Assembly (NCBI GenBank): GCA_016935355.1
Contig: JAFGRC010000150.1
Coordinates: 1-34,956, forward strand
Length of the DNA: 34,956 nucleotides
DNA from: Bacteroidales bacterium
GTDB lineage: Bacteria > Bacteroidota > Bacteroidia > Bacteroidales > UBA10428
Direction of reading: 5' to 3'
Positions within the stretch are counted from its first letter, which is position 1. Each line of letters begins with the position of its first letter. A program made the position numbers and the translations under genes. A model generated the notes under the pieces. It was not told where the DNA came from and ran no database searches. It saw nothing but the letters and a program-made list of their open reading frames with translations. Below, piece by piece: positions 25,903-34,956 of the stretch.

Positions 25903-28005
25903 ATGAATCAGTCATTAGACCAGGAAATCAAATACCTTAAGGGCGTCGGGCCCAAAAGGGCAGAAATGCTGGGAAACGAATTGAAGATCTACCTTTTTCG
26001 TGACCTGCTGTATTTTTTCCCATATAAATATATTGACCGTTCCAGAATATACTGCATAAAGGATATCGATACAACCCAGACATACATTCAGTTAAAAGGC
26101 AAAATAACACATTTCAGAATTGAAGGACAACGCAACAGGCAGCGACTGATTGCCATTTTCACGGATGGGACGGGGACCATCGAGCTTGTCTGGTTCCAGG
26201 GTCTTCAATGGATTGCAAGGAATTTTCAACCGGGAGTGGAATATATTGCATTCGGCAGGCCGGGCCTTTATAACAGGAACCTGTCCATAGCCCATCCCGA
26301 ACTCGAATTGGCCGGTAAACAGGAAGCGGAACTGACATCATCCTTTCAGCCACAATACAGTATTACCGAAAAACTCAGGAACAGCTTCATTACGTCAAAG
26401 ACCATACACAGGTATGTCGGGCAGGTGCTCAGTCAGGTATCCCGGATCGATGATACCATGCCGGAATATCTGGTAAAGCAGCTGAAGTTGATGTCGCTTA
26501 AGGATGCGCTCAGAAACATTCATTATCCGGAAAACAATGAAAAACTGCGAAAAGCTACTTACAGGCTGAAATTTGAAGAATTATTCTATATACAGCTTAA
26601 CATTCTGGGACAAAAGAAAAAAATTCAATCTGATATTAAAGGTTTTGCTTTCTTAAAAGTCGGTGACCATCTGAATCACTTCTATAAACATAACCTCGGA
26701 TTTACGCTGACAGAGGCCCAGAAGCGTGTGATACGGGAAATCAGGAGAGACATGGGTTCGGGAAAGCAGATGAACAGGCTTCTTCAGGGTGACGTTGGCA
26801 GCGGAAAAACCCTTGTTGCACTGATGTCCATGCTGATAGCTCTGGATAACGGATACCAGGCATGTCTGATGGCCCCAACGGAAATCCTTGCAAAACAACA
26901 CTTTAATACAATCAGGCAACTGCTTTCAGGTATGGATATAAGCGTCCTGTTGCTTACCGGATCTACAAAGAAAAGTGAACGTGAACAGTTACACGAACTC
27001 TTGCAAAGTGGTGAACTGCATATCCTTATTGGCACCCATGCATTACTGGAAGATCCGGTGCGTTTTCACCGGCTGGGACTGGTCATCATTGACGAGCAAC
27101 ACCGTTTTGGAGTTGCCCAGCGTGCCCGGCTTTGGAAAAAAAGCCAGTCTCCCCCTCATGTATTGGTGATGACTGCCACGCCCATCCCCCGGACACTGGC
27201 CATGACGCTTTACGGAGATCTTGATGTTTCCGTCATCAATGAACTGCCTCCCGGACGCAAACCCATAAAAACCATTCACTATTATGAATCAAAGCGTCTG
27301 GTGTTATTTGGTTTTATCAGAAAGCAGATCGAACAGGGCAGGCAGATCTATATCGTGTATCCCCTGATCAGGGAATCTGAAAAAATGGATTATCTGGCGC
27401 TTGAGGAAGGTTATGAAGCAATCACGAGAGCCTTCCCTCCACCCGGTTATCATGTCATTTGTGTTCATGGTCAAATGAATGCGGCGGATCGTGAAGTTGC
27501 CATGCACCATTTCGTTCAGGGGCGCGCACACATAATGGTAGCCACAACGGTCATCGAGGTCGGTGTGGACATCCCGAACGCCGCGGTAATGGTCATTGAA
27601 AGCGCCGAAAGGTTCGGATTGTCACAGCTGCACCAGTTGAGGGGGAGGGTAGGCAGGGGTGCGGATCAGAGCTATTGTTTCCTGATGAGCTCATATAAAT
27701 TGTCAAGTGAAGCAAAAAAACGCCTGGAAACCATGGTTCAGACGAATGATGGTTTTGAAATAGCGGAAACGGATCTAAAATTAAGAGGCCCCGGGGATAT
27801 TGAAGGAACTCAGCAAAGCGGAATGCCTTTTGATCTTAAAATTTCCAGTCTGGCGACGGATGGACAAATTCTTCAATACGCACGCGATGTATCAAATGAC
27901 GTCCTTGAGGATGATCCACGGCTCACAAAGCCCGAAAACAGCATATTGAAACAACAGCTTTCCCGGTTGATGAAATCGCGCATCGACTGGAGTGTGATCA
28001 GCTGA
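25903..28005 (+). CDS. recG: ATP-dependent DNA helicase RecG
   Basis: From ATG 25903 (a TTG at 25897 is also in frame) the protein is 700 residues, normal for RecG. The N-terminus has LKGVGPKRAEMLGNELKIY and an OB-fold wedge domain. Helicase motifs follow: LTEAQKRV, Walker A GDVGSGKT, DEQH-type motif II (IIDEQHRFG), TATPIPRTLAM (motif III), VATTVIEVGVDIPNA (motif V) and QLRGRVGRG (motif VI). The C-terminal RecG end (DLKLRGPGDIEGTQQSG) is intact. It remodels stalled forks and branched DNA. Confidence 0.97.
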   Translation: MNQSLDQEIKYLKGVGPKRAEMLGNELKIYLFRDLLYFFPYKYIDRSRIYCIKDIDTTQTYIQLKGKITHFRIEGQRNRQRLIAIFTDGTGTIELVWFQGLQWIARNFQPGVEYIAFGRPGLYNRNLSIAHPELELAGKQEAELTSSFQPQYSITEKLRNSFITSKTIHRYVGQVLSQVSRIDDTMPEYLVKQLKLMSLKDALRNIHYPENNEKLRKATYRLKFEELFYIQLNILGQKKKIQSDIKGFAFLKVGDHLNHFYKHNLGFTLTEAQKRVIREIRRDMGSGKQMNRLLQGDVGSGKTLVALMSMLIALDNGYQACLMAPTEILAKQHFNTIRQLLSGMDISVLLLTGSTKKSEREQLHELLQSGELHILIGTHALLEDPVRFHRLGLVIIDEQHRFGVAQRARLWKKSQSPPHVLVMTATPIPRTLAMTLYGDLDVSVINELPPGRKPIKTIHYYESKRLVLFGFIRKQIEQGRQIYIVYPLIRESEKMDYLALEEGYEAITRAFPPPGYHVICVHGQMNAADREVAMHHFVQGRAHIMVATTVIEVGVDIPNAAVMVIESAERFGLSQLHQLRGRVGRGADQSYCFLMSSYKLSSEAKKRLETMVQTNDGFEIAETDLKLRGPGDIEGTQQSGMPFDLKISSLATDGQILQYARDVSNDVLEDDPRLTKPENSILKQQLSRLMKSRIDWSVIS

Positions 28006-28046
28006 GCATTTAGCGATATTATTCCAGGAACTCCTTGCCATAAAAG

Positions 28047-28463
28047 TTATCTGCGGTTTCTGTCCCGTTCAGCCCTGAGCTCAATCTTTTGTGCTTCAGA
28101 AATCAGATACTCCGCTTCATCATAAATGCAGCCTTTAGGCGAGTAAGTTCCCATAAAACCATGTCCGATGAGTTCCTGGTTGCAATTTTCCAGCCTGAAA
28201 ACTTCGATAAATGCAGAATAACGAACTTCCACAGAACTTTCGTCTGCATCCACGGGAGTATACCCATCAAACATACCATAGGTGAACCTGATCACATACG
28301 TTCCCGTGCTGTCCTCGTAAATTCGCTCATCGATACTGGGCTGTTCATAAAGAATATGCCTCCGTCTTCTTTCAGACCGGTCATCATTCCGTTCCGGAGC
28401 CTGTGCCCAGTTGAATTCGCACGCAAACAGTACAATCACAATAAAAATCAGTCTTGTATTCAT
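28047..28463 (-). CDS. Small secreted protein of unknown function
   Basis: The 138-residue protein has a signal peptide (MNTRLIFIVIVLFACEFNWA, cleavage near AQA). The mature part starts with a very charged Arg/Asp/Glu stretch (RNDDRSERRRRH), then a small beta-rich region (TGTYVIRFTYGMFDGYTP; EVRYSAFIEVFRLENC) with two cysteines (about residues 95 and 112), and ends in a basic helix (ISEAQKIELRAERDRNRR). The signal-peptide cysteine is not followed by a lipobox-like +1 context, so a lipoprotein is unlikely. No family is recognised. It is convergent with recG with a 41-base gap. Confidence 0.68.
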   Translation of the reverse strand: MNTRLIFIVIVLFACEFNWAQAPERNDDRSERRRRHILYEQPSIDERIYEDSTGTYVIRFTYGMFDGYTPVDADESSVEVRYSAFIEVFRLENCNQELIGHGFMGTYSPKGCIYDEAEYLISEAQKIELRAERDRNRR

Positions 28464-28608
28464 GCCTGCATATTTTTTAATTTTTAATACATACAGACCA
28501 TCATGATTTCAGCTTCCTGATGATATTTTTAATCCGACCTGGTATTTATAAGATAAAATTACCAATTATTTTATGGAATTCCTAAGAATTGATTAACAAT
28601 TCATCACA

Positions 28609-30504
28609 TTATTTCCCCATTTTATCAAGAATTGCCTCAATTTCATCCATGATCCGGTTCATGGCTACAATAGCCTTATGGAATGGTTCGCTGGTGGTCA
28701 TGTCAACTCCGGCAATTTTCAGCAGATCAATCGGATAATCTGATCCACCGGCCGATAAAAAGGACAGGTATTTTTCCAGACTGCCTTCCTTGCCCGATAA
28801 AACATCCTCCGCCAGTGCCGCTGAAGCAGTAAACGATGTGGAATACTGATACACGTAAAAATTGTAATAAAAATGAGGTATATAGGACCATTCCACAGCA
28901 TAAAGGTCATTTATGTAACAAACTCCTTCGTCATGTCCATAGTATTTCTTCAGAAGATCCCCGTATATTTTGTTCATCACGTCACTTGTAACAGGTTCAC
29001 CTGCTTCTGCCAGCTCGTGAACAGCCAGTTCAAATTCAGCAAACTTCGTCTGTCTGAAAAGAGTGCCCTTGTAATTATCCAGACGGCTCATGAGGATTGA
29101 CAGCCGGGTCTCATCATCAGTAATATGATTGACCATATAGGTCCCCAGCAACTCTTCATTGAATGTTGAGGCGACCTCAGCGGTGAAGATCGGATAATCA
29201 GCAAGCGGATAGGGCTGCGTTGTGTTGGAAAGGTAGCTTTGCATGGTGTGACCCAGCTCGTGTATGACCGTACTGACATCATCGTACCGGTTATTATAGT
29301 TCAGGAGCATATAGGGATGCACATCATAAACAGAACCTTGTGAATAGGCTCCCGAACGTTTACCGGCTGTCGGATATACATCGAGCCACCTTTCATTGAA
29401 AGCTTTCCTTATGACGCCCTGATATTCTGTTCCAAGCGGTGCCAAAGAATTGATAATGATGTCCTGTGCTTCATCGTATGCATACTGCAGATCGATATCC
29501 TTTACAACCGGTGCATATGTATCGGAATATTTCAGGGTATCGACTTCCAGCATCCGTTTGCGCAATGAAAGGTACCGGTGAAAAACCGTCAGGTTCTCAT
29601 TGACATTATCGATCAGGGAATGGTAAACACTCAGGGGAATGTTATACGGGTCAAGCGCACTTTCCAGAGCTGAATCGTAATGTCGTGCCCTTGCGACAAA
29701 AATATTGCTGTTCACACCAGCAAGAAGCTGTTCCGCCAGAGTTGCCTGAAAGCCTTTCATGGCCGACCAGAAAGCATTGAATACCAGTTCACGGTCGTTC
29801 CGGTTTGCAGATGCGCGGTGTAATGAATAACCGGCCTGATTTAATGTCACGGTCTCACCCGTGGATAAAGTTATATTCGGATAAGGAAGTTCCGTATTGG
29901 CAAACACGCTATAAACTGAATACGGACCGGACAATATGGATGAAGCATGCGCCATTATTATTTCCTCTTTTTCGGAAAGCAAATGCTCCTGTTGCCTGAA
30001 CAGTTCATTGAGATACATTTTATAGATCCCCATTTCAGGTTGTTCCGACAAGAACTGATCTGCTTTCTCTTTTCCGAGTTCGAGTATCTCAGGTTCGGCA
30101 AAAGAGATCTTTGCACTGATTACAGGACCCAGCTGGCGCATTTCCTGATCCATAGCCAGATATGTCGTATTGCGCAGGTCCTGATCCGATTTCATGGAAG
30201 CATATGAATACAATCTGCCGTATAATTTGCTGAAGTCGGATGATGTTTGCAGAAATTCCAGCAACACCGATGAAGAAGATCCCAGTTTTCCTTTATAACC
30301 GGCAAGCACGTCCGCATCCGATTTAAGCCGTTCCAGGTCCTTTTCCCAGGCCTCATCCGAAGCATAAATATCCGCAAGATTCCAGGTATATTTTGTATCA
30401 ACACTATTGCGCTCCTGAACCTGTGAGCATAAAGTCAGATTGTTAACGGTCAGCATTAAAGCTGTGGCAATAAATGCCTGCAAAACTCTAAATAAGGATT
30501 TCAT
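28609..30504 (-). CDS. pepF: Oligoendopeptidase F (M3 family) with N-terminal export signal
   Basis: The 631-residue protein follows PepF along its length: YTWNLADIYASDEAWEKD near the start, the zinc motif HELGH in VIHELGHTMQSYLS (about residue 417), the downstream zinc-binding Glu region FTAEVASTFNEELL, and the C-terminal YYNFYVYQYSTSFTASAALA. Unlike the usual cytoplasmic enzyme it has an N-terminal hydrophobic segment, LQAFIATALMLTVNNLTLCS, consistent with a signal peptide, so it may degrade peptides in the periplasm. It is divergent from the lipoprotein-receptor pair. Confidence 0.92.
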   Translation of the reverse strand: MKSLFRVLQAFIATALMLTVNNLTLCSQVQERNSVDTKYTWNLADIYASDEAWEKDLERLKSDADVLAGYKGKLGSSSSVLLEFLQTSSDFSKLYGRLYSYASMKSDQDLRNTTYLAMDQEMRQLGPVISAKISFAEPEILELGKEKADQFLSEQPEMGIYKMYLNELFRQQEHLLSEKEEIIMAHASSILSGPYSVYSVFANTELPYPNITLSTGETVTLNQAGYSLHRASANRNDRELVFNAFWSAMKGFQATLAEQLLAGVNSNIFVARARHYDSALESALDPYNIPLSVYHSLIDNVNENLTVFHRYLSLRKRMLEVDTLKYSDTYAPVVKDIDLQYAYDEAQDIIINSLAPLGTEYQGVIRKAFNERWLDVYPTAGKRSGAYSQGSVYDVHPYMLLNYNNRYDDVSTVIHELGHTMQSYLSNTTQPYPLADYPIFTAEVASTFNEELLGTYMVNHITDDETRLSILMSRLDNYKGTLFRQTKFAEFELAVHELAEAGEPVTSDVMNKIYGDLLKKYYGHDEGVCYINDLYAVEWSYIPHFYYNFYVYQYSTSFTASAALAEDVLSGKEGSLEKYLSFLSAGGSDYPIDLLKIAGVDMTTSEPFHKAIVAMNRIMDEIEAILDKMGK

Positions 30505-30695
30505 GGATAATTGATTTAAATTGTCATAATATAAAAGTATGCTAAATTAAACTTTTTATCAGAAAAGATGTTTAATTTATTAATCCACAATTTTGAAGGG
30601 TTGATCAAAAATATCTTTCATAACAGCAGGATATTTTGTAACTTTTGTGTTTGTGTTTCTGATGAGAACTTCCAATTCGGAAAAAAATATGCACC

Positions 30696-31691
30696 ATGGA
30701 TACAATGGTAAAAACCGGTACTGTTTTTTTCATCGTTTTCATGGCAATGTTATTGCCAGGCTGTGAAGAGGAATTTATACCCGCATTATCCGAAGATCCC
30801 GACAACAGTCTGAAAAGCCAGTCGACTCAATCTGTCGCCAAAAGCATCAGTATACAAACAGTATATGGTCCCGAACAGTTTATGCTACTGGAGTGGAAAA
30901 CCCTTAAAGCCAAAAGAAATATTGTCATTGAGAATTACAACCAGTTCCTGCCCGAATATATTGTATATATTCAGAATGGCAGTGACGGAGGTGATTATAT
31001 GGTGTCCAGGGGAAACGTGAAAATCAACGGGGAAATCATTCTGGAAATTGATGATCGGAACAGAAAACAGAAGCTGCATGAATTTATTATTGAGTTGCCC
31101 GAAACGAGTGTCCTTGACGTGGAAATTAGCAGAAGACCTGTCAGTTATCTTACAATTTCCATTGATGGACTGTTAAAACCGGTTGAAGATCCCAACACTG
31201 ATGCAGTTAGAAATGCTGAGGAGATCTTTTCGGAAATACATCCGGTTTATCTGTATCTGTTTGACAACAGTCAGGTTAATCCACCGGTGCTTTCAAACGG
31301 AATATCTGCACAATATCTCGTTAGTGAAGACAACACAATATCCCTTGCTTCTGTTAATTTTTCAGGATATGCCTGTAAGACCGGTTACCTTATTAACGGC
31401 ACAATGGACATTAAATCTGTCCAGACCGGAGATCCGGAACTGCCTCCGCACCAGGCATATATAAATTTCACCTTCAATGGTGATCTTTCTGCAACCGGAC
31501 AGGAATTTCCTGAACTGGATTATTACAATTACCGGTTCCACATCGTATTGAACAGCTGCATCAACTGGACAGATTATCCTGATCCCGCCACAAAGACCGT
31601 ATTGACAGAATACGATTTCGAATCGATGTCCGTTTTCATCAATAATAAATCAATAAGTCCGGGTGATATACTGGATATTATGGGAAAGTAA
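30696..31691 (+). CDS. Lipoprotein of unknown function, paired with a TonB-dependent receptor
   Basis: The 331-residue protein has a type II signal peptide with lipobox LLPGC, lipid-anchoring Cys at residue 23, followed by acidic EEE. The rest is beta-rich (SISIQTVYGPEQFMLLEW; IVYIQNGSDGGDYMV; YLINGTMDIKS; FHIVLNSCINW), with no recognised domain. ATG 30696 is used, with another in-frame ATG three codons later. A near-consensus -7 box, TAACTTTTG at 30637-30645, lies 50 bases upstream. The TonB-dependent receptor gene follows after 56 bases, so they are probably co-transcribed and may cooperate at the outer membrane. It does not resemble SusD. Confidence 0.75.
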   Translation: MDTMVKTGTVFFIVFMAMLLPGCEEEFIPALSEDPDNSLKSQSTQSVAKSISIQTVYGPEQFMLLEWKTLKAKRNIVIENYNQFLPEYIVYIQNGSDGGDYMVSRGNVKINGEIILEIDDRNRKQKLHEFIIELPETSVLDVEISRRPVSYLTISIDGLLKPVEDPNTDAVRNAEEIFSEIHPVYLYLFDNSQVNPPVLSNGISAQYLVSEDNTISLASVNFSGYACKTGYLINGTMDIKSVQTGDPELPPHQAYINFTFNGDLSATGQEFPELDYYNYRFHIVLNSCINWTDYPDPATKTVLTEYDFESMSVFINNKSISPGDILDIMGK

Positions 31692-31747
31692 GTAATTTTG
31701 GGGCGGGAAAATCATTCTGGGAATCTTATTAATATTGAGCCGGGCCG

Positions 31748-34006
31748 ATGATGAAAGGATTCATAGTGATACTGTTATGCAATGCATTGCTGATCGGTTC
31801 ATATGGACAGAAACCGGCTGTTATTTATGGTCAGATCTCAGATTCCAGCGACGGCCAGGCACTCATCGGGGCGTCGGTCATGATTGACAAAACATCCGGG
31901 ACGGTATCAGACTCCAGGGGGTATTACACCATTTCAAGCCGGGAAGACTCACTCACGCTAACTTTTAAATATGCCGGTTATAACAGTCAGATCAGACATT
32001 TTGACCTGGCAGACAAAGACAGCATACTGGCAGATATCCGTCTGATCCCTTCAATGATCCTGCTGAATGAGATTGTGATAAGTGCCGGCAGGTATGAACA
32101 GAAGCTTTCTGATGTAATGGTCTCCCTGGAGATCATTAAACCGGATAAGATCGCCAGTCATAATACCACATCCCTCGAATCCATCATCAGACAGACATCC
32201 GGAGTGGATATCGTGGACGGTCAGACAAGCATCCGGGGAGGAAGCGGATACAGTTACGGAGCAGGCAGCCGTGTCCTTGTGCTGATTGACGATCTTCCCA
32301 TCCTTTCAGCTGATGCAGGCGATGTGAAGTGGGATTACCTCCCGGTGGAAAACATCTCCCAGATAGAAGTCATTAAGGGCGCTTCATCGGTGTTGTTCGG
32401 TTCATCTGCCCTGAACGGTGTATTCAACATCCGGACTTCCTATCCCACATCGGGTTCAGCTACACGTATCAGCCTGTTCGGTGCACTTTACATGAAGCCA
32501 AAAAGAGATGAAATGGTCTGGTGGGACCAGCAGCCGGTATTTGCCGGACTGGATTTCCTCCATTCCCGTAAAATGGGGAATCTGGATTTGGTCGTTGGAG
32601 GAAATGTTTTTCATGATGACGGCTATAAGGAGGCAGAATTCCAGAAAAGGATCAGGCTGAATGCCAATCTCAGTTACCGGAGTAAAAAAGTGAGCGGATT
32701 ATCTTACGGTCTGAATCTCAACGGTATGATGGTTGATAAGAGCGAGTTCTTTCTTTGGCAGGATGCCGGCCCCGGAGCCTACCGACAGAATATGGATGCT
32801 GCTTCAGGTCTTGAGGGAAACAGGTTCAACATCGACCCGTATGTTGTTTACAATACTCAGGGCGGGGCACAGCACAGCCTGAAGACCCGTTTTTACCATG
32901 TATCAAACGAATACAAGGAGGCTTTTGATAAAGACAGCCGTTCCGGCCTGTTTTTCGGAGAATACAAATACCATAAACGTTTCAGTGAGAAAACAGGTCT
33001 GACTGCAGGCATATCAGGCACTTATTCAAATACGCATGCAAACCTTTACGGCAACCATGAAAGCCTGAATACGTCTGTTTTCGGACAGTTTGACTGCAAA
33101 CCGGCAGACAAACTGAACCTTACGGCAGGCATGAGAATCGAAAGGTATCAACTGGATGATCTCGTTGAATATTCAAAGCCGGTCTTCAGAGCAGGCCTGA
33201 ACTATAACGTATTTACTTATACATTTCTCCGGGGATCTTTCGGACAGGGCTACAGATTCCCTTCCATTGCTGAAAAGCATACTGCAACCTCCCTGGCTTC
33301 CCTGAACATATTTCCGAATCCAGATCTGCAATCCGAAAACGGATGGAGTGCAGAGATCGGGGTAAAACAGGGTATCAAAGCAGGACCATTTGCCGGTTAT
33401 GCGGATGCAGCGGTATTCTGGACCGAATACAACAAAATGATCGAATTTACATTCGACAATTACGGTCCGGATACCCTAACGGTACTGGACTATTTTGGAT
33501 TCAAAGCACTTAACGTGGGCAATACACGGATCACAGGCATAGACATTACATTCTACGGTGAAGGCAACCTGTATGTTTTTCCGGTCTCCCTGATGGCCGG
33601 ATACACCCATATGGTTCCCGTCGACCTGGATTCGCGAGGTCCAGAGGGAACAGAAAGCAAATTCCTGAAATACAGGTTCAGGAACTCCCTGAAGGCGGAT
33701 CTGGAGGTCGGATACAAGCGTTTTACACTCGGTGCTGCAGTCCGTTACAACAGCCGTATGGAAAGGATCGACGAAATATTTCTCGATCCGGTATTCGGAG
33801 AGCTGATATTACCAGGATTCAGGGATTACTGGGCAACACACAATACCGGTTATACCGTGTTGGACCTCAGGCTCAATGTTGATGTCACCCCGTTCGTTGC
33901 CCTTTCACTTATTGTTAAAAACCTTCTGAACAGGGAATACATGCCCCGGCCCGGAAATATTCAGGCACCCAGGAATGTCGCGTTGCGGCTGAATTTCTCT
34001 TTTTGA
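31748..34006 (+). CDS. TonB-dependent outer-membrane receptor (CarboxypepD_reg type)
   Basis: The 752-residue protein has a signal peptide (MKGFIVILLCNALLIGSYG, cleavage near QKP; adjacent ATGs at 31748 and 31751). A carboxypeptidase-like regulatory domain (about residues 25-105; GQISDSSDGQALIGASVMI) precedes the plug (about 105-230; ESIIRQTSGVDIV, SIRGGSGYSYG, IEVIKGASSVLFGSSALNG) and a 22-strand-type barrel that ends in NVALRLNFSF with terminal Phe. The size suits siderophore, cobalamin or metal receptors more than large SusC glycan importers, and no SusD is adjacent. The ligand is unknown. Confidence 0.9.
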   Translation: MMKGFIVILLCNALLIGSYGQKPAVIYGQISDSSDGQALIGASVMIDKTSGTVSDSRGYYTISSREDSLTLTFKYAGYNSQIRHFDLADKDSILADIRLIPSMILLNEIVISAGRYEQKLSDVMVSLEIIKPDKIASHNTTSLESIIRQTSGVDIVDGQTSIRGGSGYSYGAGSRVLVLIDDLPILSADAGDVKWDYLPVENISQIEVIKGASSVLFGSSALNGVFNIRTSYPTSGSATRISLFGALYMKPKRDEMVWWDQQPVFAGLDFLHSRKMGNLDLVVGGNVFHDDGYKEAEFQKRIRLNANLSYRSKKVSGLSYGLNLNGMMVDKSEFFLWQDAGPGAYRQNMDAASGLEGNRFNIDPYVVYNTQGGAQHSLKTRFYHVSNEYKEAFDKDSRSGLFFGEYKYHKRFSEKTGLTAGISGTYSNTHANLYGNHESLNTSVFGQFDCKPADKLNLTAGMRIERYQLDDLVEYSKPVFRAGLNYNVFTYTFLRGSFGQGYRFPSIAEKHTATSLASLNIFPNPDLQSENGWSAEIGVKQGIKAGPFAGYADAAVFWTEYNKMIEFTFDNYGPDTLTVLDYFGFKALNVGNTRITGIDITFYGEGNLYVFPVSLMAGYTHMVPVDLDSRGPEGTESKFLKYRFRNSLKADLEVGYKRFTLGAAVRYNSRMERIDEIFLDPVFGELILPGFRDYWATHNTGYTVLDLRLNVDVTPFVALSLIVKNLLNREYMPRPGNIQAPRNVALRLNFSF

Positions 34007-34217
34007 GAACAAATAAACACTGGCGTCAGCACTATAATTTACCTGGTTCCCTTAAGAAACCACCGTAAGCATATTTTAGGACTCACCAACCGGAAGTCTC
34101 TGCTGAAGAGATTTTTTAGTCCCGGTAATCATTATCTGATTCATTCAGAGACTGTATGGCAGCAACTGTATTTCCACCATGATAACTTATAAGCGTTTTG
34201 ATCCAGGAACTTTTTGA

Positions 34218-34676
34218 CTTGTAACTCAAATTTTTATAAAACCATATTTTAAAAAAGCCCTGGAATTGGATCCAAACCTGGATTGGGCACATTACCATTA
34301 TTCGTGGGCACTTTACCTCTGGAGTCGATTGGAGGAAGCTATTGCCGCGCATAAGAAGCTTGCTGAATTATATCCTGAATGGCTCCATGCCCTGGGTTTA
34401 ACCTGTGCAGTTACCAGTCAACGCTAAGAAGCTGAAAAGATTCTACTTGAGATCGAATCCTGGCCGATCAGTTCCTATAATGCAGTTTGCCTGTCGCAGA
34501 TGAATGTTAATTTGGGAAATAAGGATGAAGCTTTTAAATGGCTCGCCTATGAGGCTCATCATGCATGGGTTGCATGGGCAGCTGTAAATAAGCAATTTGA
34601 ATCTTTTCATGGTGATCCCCGCCGGGAGGAATTCCTTCGCAAAAGGCTGGTGTTAATTTCAATCTGCTTATGCTGA
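34218..34676 (+). pseudogene. Remnant of a TPR-repeat protein C-terminus with an in-frame stop
   Basis: Plus-strand translation gives KKALELDPNLDWAHYHYSWA, a TPR repeat, then LEEAIAAHKKLAELYPEW, an in-frame TAA at 34425-34427, and in the same frame EAEKILLEIESWP, LGNKDEAFKWLAYEAHHAW and DPRREEFLRKRL. This is the ending known from Bacteroidota TPR proteins linked to adenylate-cyclase or TolB-like N-terminal domains. The frame is closed at 34215-34217 and no N-terminal portion is recognisable in 34007-34217, which I otherwise cannot interpret. The final VLISICLC before TGA is unlike the family end. The gene looks truncated and decayed. Confidence 0.7.
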
Positions 34677-34948
34677 GCAGCCATCCATTCCATTACAGTC
34701 ACAGGACGGCCATCCAGTTTTATCGTAGATCCGTCATAATCATATTTGCATTTGTTGGCATGCAAATATACCCATGACCAGTGACCGTTATAATGATAGT
34801 TGTCCCCTCTGTAAAATCCGGTAATGTCCACTACATGATCGTAATATGAAAAATGGACATTCTTCGCCCTGGCTTCAATTAAACGCTTATAGAGGCGAAC
34901 CACTGTTGTTTCCGGTACGGTTGTGTAATTGTCCCGAATATTTAACAT
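34607..34948 (-). CDS. Unrecognised ORF at the window edge, possibly truncated
   Basis: Up to 113 residues, open to the window edge, so the true start may lie outside. The stretch HWSWVYLHANKCKYDYDGS and LDGRPVTVMEWMAAQHKQIE looks like ordered protein, with many Tyr, Trp and His. The last about 15 residues (SLLRRNSSRRGSP) are simply the antisense of the TPR remnant, suggesting the ORF reads past its original end. I recognise no family. It may be a genuine hypothetical gene or a fragment. Confidence 0.4.
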   Translation of the reverse strand: MLNIRDNYTTVPETTVVRLYKRLIEARAKNVHFSYYDHVVDITGFYRGDNYHYNGHWSWVYLHANKCKYDYDGSTIKLDGRPVTVMEWMAAQHKQIEINTSLLRRNSSRRGSP

Positions 34949-34956
34949 TTTCGGGA
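34932..34956. repeat. Inverted repeat at the window edge
   Basis: TCCCGAA (34932-34938) and TTCGGGA (34950-34956) form 7-bp perfect arms around 11 nt. It overlaps the possible start of the edge ORF. It may extend beyond the window. Its role is unknown. Confidence 0.3.

Noticed and set aside
34116-34352. 78-codon minus-strand open frame
   Set aside because: It runs antisense through the start of the TPR remnant and shows no protein-like pattern.

Overview
The window is chromosomal DNA from a member of the phylum Bacteroidota, most likely a free-living anaerobe or facultative relative of the Bacteroidales/Marinilabiliales. The evidence is a 286-residue primary sigma factor of the short Bacteroidota type, a secreted protease ending in a type IX secretion sorting domain, a CarboxypepD_reg-type TonB-dependent receptor, many outer-membrane and lipoprotein genes, and several intergenic matches to the Bacteroidota -7 promoter element TAnnTTTG. 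No rRNA, tRNA, CRISPR array, insertion sequence or phage gene was found.

Region 1 (1-6870) is the most unusual part. After the tail of a fasciclin-domain gene and its terminator comes a tight seven-gene minus-strand operon. In transcription order it encodes a DsrE-family protein, TusA, an MvhD-like protein, two HdrA-type flavin/iron-sulfur proteins (QmoA-like and full-length HdrA/QmoB-like), a small winged-helix protein, and a membrane HdrC-HdrE fusion resembling QmoC. The genes overlap by one base or are separated by at most 43 bases. Divergent to it is a Crp/Fnr regulator gene. Between them lie a perfect Crp-type operator (TGTGA-N6-TCACA core with 10-bp arms) and a second perfect palindrome. 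The content suggests that sulfane sulfur carried by TusA/DsrE is handled by a quinone-linked heterodisulfide-reductase-like complex under Crp/Fnr control. The function and direction of electron flow are inference.

Region 2 (6879-16081) is mostly housekeeping and stress genes: ClpB, a small secreted protein, a CHAD-domain protein, Tex, the primary sigma factor, and an HtrA/DegP periplasmic protease with a clear terminator.

Region 3 (16278-22000) holds two tandem paralogous secreted, probably outer-membrane, proteins of unknown function, one with an extra glycine-rich tail, followed by a divergent trypsin-like protease with a PKD-like region and a type IX sorting domain.

Region 4 (22084-30504) carries GyrB, an orphan LolD/MacB-type ABC ATPase, a SAM-dependent methyltransferase, RecG, a small secreted protein, and a PepF/M3 oligopeptidase with an export signal.

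Region 5 (30696-34956) pairs a novel lipoprotein with a TonB-dependent receptor, with no SusD. It ends in a decayed zone: a TPR-protein remnant with an in-frame stop collides with an unrecognised minus-strand ORF.
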